Source of the DNA: Tetmemena sp. SeJ-2015
Taxonomy: Eukaryota > Ciliophora > Spirotrichea > Sporadotrichida > Oxytrichidae
Reading direction: 5' to 3'
Length of the DNA stretch: 64,000 nucleotides
Assembly: GCA_027382625.1 (NCBI GenBank)
Contig: JAJKFJ010021321.1
Location: forward strand, 1-64,000
The notes below the pieces were generated by a model. It saw only the letters and a list, made by a program, of their open reading frames with translations. It did not search any database and was not told the origin of the DNA. The translations under genes were made by a program, and so were the position numbers. This document shows, in pieces, positions 21,750 to 31,904 of the stretch (its first letter is position 1; each line of letters starts with the position of its first letter).

Positions 21750-23498
21750 ATGGAAGAGGGAAAAGAGAACTAGTAGCCTGATCTACCTATTTAAACCTCT
21801 TCAGAAGATTCTGAGTAGTTAAACATTGAAACTGAAATATAGCAAAAGCTGACCTTGAACAGTGAAAGCACAGGAGGTAATTCTGAGAAAGCTCCTGAGC
21901 AAATTGCTGAAGCCCAGAGAGAGAATGTATCCGAGGATAGAGGAGAAAATGAAAATTAGAATTAAATCCAATCTAAAGAAGAGCCTTAGAATCAAACCTG
22001 AGGATGTGGTGCCAACTGAAATTTAAGCTGAAGAAGAGAATAAGAACGCATAGTAGGAGGAGCAATCGTCCAATCAAGATATTGATGGTGTGCAGCCTAA
22101 TCAAAATGAAGACGAGCTATCGATCAATTAAGATAGTGATGGGGTACAACTTAATCAAAAGGAAAATAAGGAAATTAAGAATGAAGAAGAAAAAGAGGGG
22201 CTGTAAAATTAAGAAAATGCCTTGAAAGCTAAGCAGGAGTAGTAGTAAAAGCCTGAAGTTATCACTAAATAAAACTCTATGCCTTAAGCTGATTTAAAAA
22301 ATGCATAAGGTCTAGATGAGGAACCAAAGTAAGAAAATTAACCTGAGATAGAAAGTTTACCACAGGAAAATATTCTCACAATTACTGAGGTTAATGCTAA
22401 AGAAGAATACGTTATACTGAATGGGTTCTTAAAGGTAAGATTCAAGTTTTACTTAATTTCTTAGGTCTAAGTCATCTTGGGTGACATCACCAACGAATAG
22501 GTTGATGCAATTACGAATGCAGCTAATGAATATCTTAGTCATGGAGCAGGAGTTGCTGGCGCTATCATGAGGAGTGGAGGATAGAGCATATTTATATTTT
22601 ATCTTAGAATTTGGATACGACATCTAAAAATAATCAGACGATTGGGTCGATAAATATGGGAAAGTGAATACAGGTGAAGCAGCCTTCACTAGCTCAGGTA
22701 GAATGAAAAATGTTAAATACGTTATTCATGCAGTCGGCCCTATCTGGAGAACAGTAAGTTTCTGCTCTTAGTCAAGCAAACTCTTATTATCATATCGCAG
22801 ATAGTGTTATTATTTCTTATACTTAAGAGGCCTTAATAATTTTTAGGGGAGAGAGGAGCCTATGCAGTTAAGTAATTGTATTGATTCTACATTTAAGAGA
22901 GCAAAATAATTGAGTTGTGAGTCTCTATCTATCCCTGCTATATCTTCTGGTATTTTTGGATTCCCTAAGGATCTCTGCGCTCATATTCTATTCGATCGAG
23001 TTGAAGAATTTGCCAAAGCACATACTTACCAGAATTAAACCGTTGACATATTGACCAATGATCAGCAAGAGGCATTAAAAATAAAAAATTGATGCCTCTC
23101 TTTATACATTTTTTGTTGAGGCTTAAGAATTATCTTCTTCTTATAATTCTTGACATTTTATCTTTTTATAAGAACCAGTAGATAAAGATGTAAAAGTCTC
23201 TGATTAGGGGGAAGAAGAGGAGACAAAAGAAAATATCTTAAAGTAAAAGGCTTTGAAGAAAGAGCCAACTAAGCTAAAATTGGTGCGTTTCACAAACTTT
23301 GATACCCCTACCTATTCAGTTTTCAGTTCTGAGTTCAAGGCTAGGTATGTCACAAACAGCAAGGAGTACTAGTATAGACACTCCTAAGGCCAGAAAGGTT
23401 AAAAAAAGGCATAGGGACAGAAGAAAGAAAATAAAAAAGAAGGAGGAGGATTGGGAAGCAGTTTGTCAAAAGCAAAATAATGGTTAAAGAAACATTGA
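21750..23498 (+). CDS. macrodomain protein, tandem copy 2
   Basis: ATG at 21750. The first 210 codons are Gln/Glu/Asn-rich with a short repeat (DIDGVQPNQNEDELSIN then DSDGVQLNQKE). The macro domain follows: [12 protein letters not shown] intron, [41 protein letters not shown], then [19 protein letters not shown] and a Lys/Gly-rich tail to TGA 23496-23498. Three pointer-flanked inserts (13, 34 and 103 nt) are needed for a single frame, and a long GT-AG intron follows WRT (about 22750-22845). The layout is identical to its neighbours, so it is a paralogue by tandem duplication. Confidence 0.8.
21984..21996. other. candidate mini-IES, 13 nt, pointer CCT
   Basis: CCT at 21984-21986 and 21997-21999. 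Removing 13 nt turns a frame that stops at TGA into EEPEDVVPTEIQAEEEN, which continues to the macro domain. Confidence 0.5.
22579..22612. other. candidate IES at the GG^Q site (copy 2), pointer GGATA
   Basis: GGATA at 22579-22583 and 22613-22617 flanks 34 nt that lack GT at the left edge. Excision gives SGGYDIQKQSDDWVDKYG, parallel to [17 protein letters not shown] in copy 1, where a GT-AG intron occupies the same codon. Confidence 0.75.
23067..23169. other. candidate IES with two hairpins, pointer AAGA
   Basis: AAGA at 23067-23070 and 23170-23173. Excision joins NDQQ to EPVDKDVKV in frame and removes a TGA. The insert holds two inverted repeats: GAGGCAT/ATGCCTC, and AAGAATTAT (23125-23133) with ATAATTCTT (23143-23151), a perfect 9-bp stem with a 9-nt loop. 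Confidence 0.7.
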
Positions 23499-23700
23499 TA
23501 TGATTAATCAGTGGTATGTTTCTTTAATTAATTCGCAGTGATTATGCCTTAATAAGATTAAAAATTGTTAAAACTTCATTGTATACTTAGTTAGCTTTCA
23601 TTTATTCTTAATAAGGGAGAGAAATAAAGAGTGAACATATCACAAATAATCTATAATAAATTTTAACCTTCACTCACTAGAGATTTAAGTAGTACAACAA

Positions 23701-25479
23701 ATGAGTTTCTTTTGCACAAATCGAAAAAGTTAGAATAAGAAAACAGCCCATACTAATACTGCTTCTACAAAACCCAAACCCTAAGAAAATCATAAACAAA
23801 TTAAAATCAGGAGTACAAACTAGAAGTAACTATTTTAAAAGGAGATCAATGATGATAAATAAAACAAAATTTCTTCTTTTTCCTCTAAGTAGAAGTCTAA
23901 TAATGCTGCTGGTGCTGGTAAAGAGGAAATCAAAAAATAAATTCCTGCTACTGTTGATGATACTGATTAAAATAACAACCAAAATTGGAATTAAGACTAA
24001 TTTTAAAAACCTGAAAATTAAGTAGCCGAAAATTAGCCAGATAAGGATACATTGGAAAAAGGTCATGAAGATACAACTCAAGTTCAAAAAAATATTTCTC
24101 TCATAGAATCAAACACTCAATAAGTTTAGCAATAGGTAGTAGAGAGTGTTGATTAACAGAGACAAGAGAGCGATGTATATTCGAATAAAGCGAATATCTT
24201 GCAAGTGAGATAGCCTCGCGGAGATGGATCAATTCCTTCCAAAACTCGATAATCTGAAGAGAAGAAAGGAGAAAATCAGAATCATTAGGAAAAAAGCAAA
24301 AGTCAAAGCCAAACATAAAGCAACATAGAGGCACAAGTGCAAGCACTCTCAATCACAAAAGTAAATGTTTAAGAGTAGTATGTTATCTTGAATGGATTTT
24401 TGAAGGTAAGAAAATTCTAAATTTAAAGATTTATTTAGGTCCAAGTTGCCCTTGGAGATATTACTGATGAGAATGTCGATGCAATCACAAATGCAGCAAA
24501 TGAGCGCCTGATGCATGGTTCAGGAGTGGCAGGTGCTATCATGAAGAAGGGTGGATAGCAATTAATGCTTTTTAATTTGATAGTAGGTGCAAATATAATC
24601 AGATGAGTGGATAAGATAGTACGGAAGAGTTCCAACTGGATCTGCAGCTTACACTCTCCCTGGCAAAATGAGAAATGTGAAATGGATTATTCATGCTGTA
24701 GGCCCTGTCTGGAGAACTGTAAGTTTACTCTTTTAGCAACAAATAAACATATGTTTTATATAACTAAGCTTTAAATACATTCATTATAGGGGAAAGAAGA
24801 GCCTAAGTAATTAGGTGACTGCATTGATTGCACACTAGGCTATGCAGGACATTTATAATGTGAGTCCGTTTCCATTCCCGCCATTTCATCAGGAATATTT
24901 GGATTCCCAAGGGATCTATGCGCCTACATTCTTTTCTAGCGCGTTGAGGAGTTTGCTAAAAACCATTGCAGCTCAAACGAACAAGCATCTAGGCATTAAA
25001 ATTACCAGGAGTATGAAGATTCAAACATAGATAGTTTATCAAGTTCTAAGGCTTAAAGAAAAAGGCCTACCACTCTTAAGCTAGTTCGCTTCACAAACTT
25101 CGATAACCTCACATATTTTATCTTCAGCGCTGAGTTCAGAGCGAGGTATGTTCCCCAGAGTTAGGAATATCAGGAAAGATATCCCTCATAACATAAACCC
25201 TAAGAGAGGCCTTCATAGTACAATCCCTAAGAGTAGTAGACTTCATCGCCTAAGCCCAAAGAACGGTCTTCATAGCCAAATTTCAATGAACAGTCTTCAT
25301 TACACAATCACAAAGAATAGTCTTCATAGCACAAGTCCAAAGGGTAGTAGTCATCCTAGAATCAGTCCCGAGAGTAATCATCAAGGCTAAAATTTCAAGA
25401 GCAGCCTGTGGAACAAAAGAGATAGAAGGATCAAAAGGCTGAAGAATAGAGTTGGTCCATATGGAATTATTTCTAATGA
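23701..25479 (+). CDS. macrodomain protein, tandem copy 3
   Basis: ATG at 23701 opens about 220 Gln/Lys/Asn-rich codons without interruption. The macro domain follows: YVILNGFLK, a 34-nt GT-AG intron, [41 protein letters not shown] and [19 protein letters not shown]. The tail has imperfect repeats around KEQSSQHK and ends at TGA 25477-25479. A pointer-flanked 25-nt insert sits at the GG^Q codon and a GT-AG intron follows WRT (about 24720-24790). This is the cleanest copy and shows that each unit has its own start and stop. Confidence 0.85.
24554..24578. other. candidate IES at the GG^Q site (copy 3), pointer GATAG
   Basis: GATAG at 24554-24558 and 24579-24583. The 25-nt insert has no GT at its left edge. 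Excision gives KKGGQQVQIQSDEW, parallel to [12 protein letters not shown] in copy 4. Confidence 0.7.
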
Positions 25480-25553
25480 AAAAAGCGAGGTATATTTAAT
25501 GATCAATACTCTGGATTTAATTATATCAGCAGCTTCCTTTTTGAAAGGGTTCT

Positions 25554-26650
25554 ATGAATAACGATTTTCCTGCAAATAGAGTAGAATAAATCAAGAAAGT
25601 TAAACAAAATGCATGCTTATATATCTCCAAATTAAACTGTATCCCAGTAATAACTCCTTAGTTAATTATTATAATTTAATAAATTAAGTAGTATATCATG
25701 AAACCTTAACCAAAATATCTGATAAAACAAGGGCCAAAAGGAGAGCTTGCTGTTGTATTTATAAAATTTCTATTTATTAAGGATTGAATTCTAATTAAAA
25801 TTATTGAAATACTTCAATCCTGGCTAGAGTTAACTAATTTATAAGTTTACTTTTTGAGGTTCAAGTAGCGAAAGGAGATATCACAGAGGAAAGAGTTGAC
25901 GCCATTGTGAATGCTGCAAATGAAGAGCTGAGGCATGGGTCAGGAGTAGCAGGGGCGATACGCGTGAAAGGAGGATAGTAAGCTTAGAAGGATTTTCATT
26001 TTAAAATCTTTCTGCAGGTAGGTCATGCAAGAGTCCTATGAATGGATCAAAGAGTTTGGATCAGTGCCTACAGGAGCAGCAGCCTACACAAGAGCTGGAA
26101 ATATGACTTGGCTGAAGTATATAATTCATGCAGTTGGGCCTATTTGGAGAACTGTAAGAATGAACTTTTCAATTGCAACATTTTCAAATGAGTTTTGAAA
26201 AGCTTTGCATACCAGCCTTAAATTATAGGGTGAAAAAGAGCCTGAGCTTTTGGCAAAGTGTATAGATGCCTCACTATAGAGAGCAACAAGATTGAAGATT
26301 TCATCCTTATCATTTCCAGCTATCTCCTCAGGGATATTCGGATTTCCCAAACCTCTCTGCGCTCAGATTATGTTCGAAAGAGCTGAGAATTTAAGTTTAT
26401 TTATCAAATTTAATAAGATAGATGTTTATATTTCTCCCTCTAGAACACCGAGGATTCAACAACTGTGAGGTTGATTCGTTTCACAAACTTTGACTCAGAA
26501 ACTTATGAAATTTTCAGTAAGGAATTCAAAAATAGATATTCCAAAGAGCCCAAGTAAGAGAAAACTAATCTTAATTTTAAATAGGTTATGAACTGCATGT
26601 TCATATCGCTTTCTTTCATTCTTGTTTTGGTTAATTTTTCTTACTTTTGA
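25554..26650 (+). CDS. macrodomain protein, tandem copy 4 (5' end unclear)
   Basis: The macro domain is clear: ILQSWLE, GT-AG intron, [41 protein letters not shown] and [19 protein letters not shown], to TGA 26648-26650. An AGAA-flanked insert (26386-26441) separates the macro domain from the LIRFTNFD block. The loop residue after GVAGAI is Arg-Val rather than Met-Arg/Lys. Unlike copies 1-3 there is no convincing long low-complexity N-terminus; the ATG at 25554 is a guess and the first exon may be lost or interrupted. It is the shortest and most divergent copy and could be degenerating. Confidence 0.65.
25978..26017 (+). other. GT-AG intron at the GG^Q site (copy 4)
   Basis: GTAAGC...TCTGCAG, 40 nt, splits the same Gln codon that carries inserts in copies 1-3. 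A TAG repeat also flanks it, so excision as an IES would give an equally open frame here. Confidence 0.6.
26386..26441. other. candidate IES, 56 nt, pointer AGAA
   Basis: AGAA at 26386-26389 and 26442-26445. Excision joins FERAEN to [16 protein letters not shown] in frame. Confidence 0.7.
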
Positions 26651-26896
26651 CTTGAGAGTTTACTTTTTCTTGAAATCAACAGTAATATTGATTCTATTAT
26701 TTGTAGCCAATTTATTATTTCAATAAAAACTCAAAAATTCTTTCACCTCAATGGAGCCATCATATCCCCAATTTATAATGATTTCCCTCATTAAAATGTC
26801 TTTATTTATTAACTATATCCCTAATAAGCAAAGCCACAAAACTTTTATTTCAGTTTGCTTAAATGCTTTATTAAGCCTAAAAGCAACCTACTGCTT

Positions 26897-28926
26897 ATGC
26901 TGCGTAAGAACCAAGTAGGCCAGCTATCTAATTAGCAAATTCAGTATAAGACAATTCAAACCTAGATAGATAACAGCGAGTGCTTGTTCGACCCCTCCTA
27001 TGATATGCAGACTATCATCAACCAGCCAGTAAGGTCCCTTCTTAAGCAAAATACTGGCGCAAGTTCACTCATCGGAGTGCAAACTGATAAGACTTTAAAA
27101 CTCTACAACTCTCAAGATGTCAAGAAAGTGTTTGCACATCAAAACGAATTTTCCAAAAAATGATGATTTTTAAATTATTTTCCGCTGCTTTTCCTGAACA
27201 GTAGAATCAAATTGTGCAAAACAAATAGCATAAGCTGAAGGCAGAGCTCTCATTCTATGAACAACTTGACCCAAGCAGTAAATCTAGAATGGTGAGCTCA
27301 CTTTTTCACAATGTGGATGGCGGCTTGCTTTTCGCTTCGGATGAAAAAGGACAGCTGCACTACTTTGACCTTCACTCCTTAAAAGGAAGCAACAAATACT
27401 CTACTAGTGATTTATAGTTCATGATCAGTCCAAATGCACCTATCTAACATAAAAATGTTTGAGACGAGGAGGTGAGTAAATTTTGAACATATAAGTTTGC
27501 CTTAGAGCTATCAGAATCACAACTTATTTGGGTTGAGTATGGCCATAAGCGGAGGAGTGGCTCTGTTTGATTTGCAATAGGGTGAGAAGGTAATTTAGCT
27601 GAGAGATTTGCAAGCTATCTAGACCAAATTCTACCCAGGAAATACAAACTACCTAAACCCAAATTCACTCACTTTATTGATTCTTACTCTTATTGTTAAA
27701 TCAATTTTATGTATAACTTTAGGAGTGCAAACTGTGCAAGGGAGTCTGGAACTTTACGATATAAGAAACATGAGTGGGCATGTGCTAGTCTTCAACGAAT
27801 AATTCCATCAGCAAATGGCCAAACACGAAAATGATCTTTAACTTGAGCAAGAATTCAAACAGCAAATGAGATAGCTAAAGAGGCAGTAAACTATTTTTAA
27901 TCAATTTAGAATGCTTAAGTGTAAAGAGTCAAGTTTTCATTTTGTGTGGAATTTATGTGGGAGATGATTCCAATATGAGAAGAAAGCAAAAGGAAGCATA
28001 TAAAGAAGAGGGTAGATAATTTGAAAACATGAGGTAGATTCTAGATCAGAAACTGACAAACGAGGTAAAAGTTAAAGAGATTAACAATACTGATCATTTT
28101 GTGGTGAGGTCAGATCCTTTACTCAAACCAAGAATCAATATAAAAGAGTGTCACAATTGTTTAAATTGAATGATAGGTTACAGAAGCTCAATAGACGTTC
28201 AGAACTAGATAAGTGACTTTGAATTCATGGACTCCACTAAGCTTTTGGCATTCACAAAGGGTCAAGTTATAAAAACATTCGATTTCTTTTCTGGCTCTCT
28301 CGAAAAGTAAAGTCAAGAAGTGTTTTGGCATCAGAGACGCACAAATGATTTTAATTAAAATATGGATGCAAGATTAAAATTGTCTAGATTCTGAGGCTGA
28401 CATCGCTAACAATTTTAGATCCACTAATAAGATATTCCCAGTGGTAAGCAATACTCTAATTCAAGAAGGGGCATAAAGTCAAACTTGCGAAAGCCAAAGC
28501 CACCTCTACTTTATGCTAACTCCTCACTACATCTATCTATACGACTCAAGGAGGAATTCTATAAAACCGCTAACTGAGACTTTTATTACAAGCTACACTT
28601 CAGTCATTCTTTTATTGCACTTTCTTTCTTTAAATTAATTCCAGAACGAATGTGTTTAGATTTTCAAGCCAGTAGATTTATAAATTCAGAGGAGGCCAGT
28701 GTAGATGATGGGCATTCCTTTTAAGGAGGGTTTCTAGTATCCACAGAATACTCTGGCGTGTTAAGATATTCTCTGTCTCAAAAATATACTGCCCAAGTTT
28801 TATAAAGTCAAGAATAAGCTTTTTGAATTTAAGTAATTTCCATTATAAGCAGTTTAAGTGCGATATCTCTTTCACATCATAATTTAATAAATTAAAACTG
28901 GTTTGAAAGAGAAATAAAAATCTTGA
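26897..28926 (+). CDS. WD40-repeat protein
   Basis: Starts MLRKNQVGQLSNQQIQYK at 26897 and shows WD40-type strands: LIGVQTDKTLKLYNSQ (near 27090), GGLLFASDEKGQLHYFDLHS (near 27330), GLSMAISGGVALFDLQ (near 27550), GVQTVQGSLELYDIRNMSG (near 27730) and YFMLTPHYIYLYDSRR (near 28530). A charged insert with QQMRQLKRQ and RRKQKEAYKEEGRQ sits between repeats. GT-AG introns fit near 27165-27239 and 27461-27520; the second removes a TGA at a tempting Trp position. The stop is TGA 28924-28926; the last 40 codons are low quality and may be a read-through tail. Scaffold role by family; partner unknown. Confidence 0.65.
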
Positions 28927-28945
28927 GTTTTATAAAATGTTCTCC

Positions 28946-31880
28946 TCAATATCCATATCCGACTGCAGCTGTTGGATATTTAGGAGCGATTTCTGAGAAG
29001 AACTCTCCATAACTTATCTTACCATCTAAGTCCAAATCCATCTTGGAAAATAGAGCATCCAGTTCCCTCTCTGTTGGATAGAAATCATAAACCTCTAGCA
29101 GTTCCTTGAAATCTGAGCTCATTAAGTAGCCTTTATGATCTTGATCCAGGGTCTAGAAAGCTTGGCTAATGCTAAAGTTTTGAATCGATATGATCTACTG
29201 CCTCAAAGCAAAATGCATTCTTGGAAAATAAAAAGTTGAAATTTTTAAGCTTCTAGATTCCCCTCGTATCTGAGGATGTTTCTGATAGCGTCTCCAAATT
29301 CAAGCTTAGTCTTAATTGAGATGGCCTCATCTGGTGTTCTTGCTTCATAGTTGGGTCTCTTGTTGCTCAAATGATCGCCATAGATAGTGTCTGAGGGAGT
29401 GAGTGCATCTGTGAACTCTAGGTACCTGAGCTTATAGTCATGATTTCTGTCATGTCTCTTAAACCAAAGATCCAGTTCTTTCTTGTCGATCAAATAGACT
29501 CCCAACTTTCTGAAGCCTTCCTCCAAGTCTTGCTTATAAATCTCACCTGGGAGAGTCTTATCGAAAAGCCTGAAAGCATCTAGCAAGTTGAAGTCCTACT
29601 TCAAAGCTAACTACTGCTTCTACTTCTCGATCTAGGTTTCTATATCTACAAATGAAACTAAAGTCTGAGCGAGAGCGTGCTGTTATTTAAAGATAAGTCA
29701 TAGAGGTTTAAAACTGATATTGTGGGCCAAGATAGTGTCTTCTTCTAAGAGGACTTGAAACAGTTCTGGGTGGATCCACTTCGTTCTCATTTGCTTAGGG
29801 GCTGTCAAAAAGATCCTCTTGCTGCTCCTGTTGTTGTTGCTAGTCCTATTCATCTTTATTTTCATAATCCTCCCTGGACTACTCATGAATAACACCATCA
29901 TTCAATTAGTCATTTCTATCTGACTCATTAATTCTTTGGTTGCTCTGTTGTCTCAAGAATAGCATCTCCTAATCTTGAATTGAATCCTGCTCATTAGACA
30001 GACTTCCGAAGCCACTTATCGCAGAGGGTCTACCGTCCTTAACTTCCTCTTCTGAGATATCTGCTAGTTGGTGCCTCTTTCTATCAAGATATTTTTTAAT
30101 TATTACAATCATAATCAGGAAATTCTGAAATAATTTAAAAATTAATAAAGGTATTAAGGCTGGGCTTTGATTTCTTAATTTTGTGAAGTAAGTTGCTTAT
30201 TTTGAGCAGAGGTAGCAGTCTGATTATTATTCTAGAAGCCTTTGGTGGGAGAAGGGGTAGTTTGCAAGCTGGCTATGTTATTGGTGAATGTAGTTGTTGC
30301 TGTCTGGTTTAGTTGACCTTTCTTCTAATTTAATTGAAAGGACTTGCAAATTCAACTTTAAATGAAAATCATTTGAAGCTTGTTACTTCCTGAGAGGAGT
30401 GGCATGTTCTTCTCTTATCCCATAGAGAATGAAGTTCCTTCTCTGCTCACTTTCTTATATTGATTCTGGAGAGGCCTAAACATTTTGGATCTTGGCTTGC
30501 TTATTCTATTCGGTCAAATGCTTAGGATTTCAATAATAAATAGTCTAAAAAATTTTTAAAAATAAATGAGTATAATTTCTAATAGATGCCTGTAAGTTAT
30601 TTGACTTCTCCCGCTATGGGGTGCTGTAGCTATTGATTCTTTAATCCTGAATAAGCATCGGCTTGTGTGTAGACTTTGGTGCCTCCTAATAAGTTTGACT
30701 AGGCTTGCCATCAAAGCTAGTGAAGTCCCTCAGCACAATTGGTTAAGGAGCTTATTACTACTGCTGCTACTGTTAATGAGTGGAATAATTTTAATTTATT
30801 TTGTCTCTCTAGCTGCGGTCAGTTTCTGCCCTCTCTCTATATTTGGAATTGGTGATTGACTGACAGGTGAAAGCTTCTCGAGGTGATCACAGAACTCAGT
30901 ATAAGTGATGCGACCATCTCTATCCTTATCTAGTCTGAAGAAAAGGTGCTCCACCTCAAGCGACGATGTTTGGATACCGTTTCTATTCATGAAATACTTC
31001 AAGTCATCTCTCAGCAAGCAGTTCATCTTGTGAGTAAAATTATTACTAGCTTAGAAAAATTCATTAACATTTGTAAAGAATGGTTTATCAATTGCTCTGA
31101 AGGCATCTAACCTGGAAAAATCAGGTCTATTCTTGAGTCTGTCCTTTTCTCTCCTAAGCATCTTGAGTCCAATGATTTCTTCTATAATGACTCTGGCCAT
31201 AAGGTTTTCGACATCAACTGGGAGTCTATCATAGAAGCCTACATACTCCTCATATCTGTCTTGGCATCTCTTTGAAAGCACTTAGTCGGTATTGGTCACA
31301 AGTAGAGTCATAAACTCACTGAGGGAGAGTAAGGTATCAGAGTCTAAATCATAGTGACTCAGCAGATCCACCATGTCCACTGAGTAGCAGTTGTATCCAT
31401 TTAAGAAATATATATCTTTATTTACTTAGAGTTTTATAAAATCCATTTTAATTGTCCTTGAGGAAGCTTGTGAGGTCGAGGGCTGAGATAGTGTGATTAT
31501 TTAGGCGATTAATTCTCTTGAAAGCCGCCTTTGGATGGAATCTATAATGTTCGCACAGCTCAATTCTTCTGCTCTCGATCTATCCACAATTAAATTAGAA
31601 ACTCAAGCCAGAGACAAAGAAATCGAGGAATAGTTTAGGTTAAAACTATTTGTATCCAACTTACATTCTTTTCATGAGCAGAGAGGTTGTATAGATATTC
31701 TGCAAAAGCAAGCTCTGTTTCTAATTTCATCATCTCCTTCAATCGAGCACAGATAATTTCCTTAAAATGTTTGATTCAGAGGAGAAATAAATTAAATTCC
31801 CAAAATTATTACAATTTTCTTGAAGTACTTGAGAATTTTGGCCACTTTGAGTTTTTATATTTTGTTTGGTGATAAGATTG
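28946..31880 (-). CDS. multi-EF-hand protein
   Basis: The minus-strand coding blocks contain at least five EF-hand loops: DLDSDTLLSLSEF (near 31340), DKDRDGRITYTEF (near 30920), DRNHDYKLRYLEF (near 29440), DQDHKGYLMSSDF (near 29135) and DLDLDGKISYGEF (near 29020). Two copies of a longer module recur: a charged helix followed by DFSRLDAFRAIDKP and DFNLLDAFRLFDKT. They are linked by a low-complexity Gln/Asn/Ser region (about 30650-29650). This module is common in ciliary calcium-binding proteins of protists. The stop is TGA 28948-28946; the 5' end is uncertain. It could be two genes, but no start or stop separates the halves. Confidence 0.65.
31423..31453. other. candidate IES, 31 nt, pointer ATT
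   Basis: ATT at 31420-31422 and 31451-31453 (plus strand). Excision joins TSFLKDN to KDIYFLNGYNC in frame in the EF-hand gene. A 3-bp pointer is weak evidence alone; the frame repair supports it. Confidence 0.5.
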
Positions 31881-31904
31881 ATTAAAATATAATTCGTGTG
31901 AATA

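Noticed and set aside
27455..27475. TGA read as tryptophan in the WD40 gene (KNV-TGA-DEE)
   Set aside because: Starting the intron at GTTTGAG rather than at the later GTGAGT removes the TGA and joins the same exons in phase. No other gene supports TGA as a sense codon.
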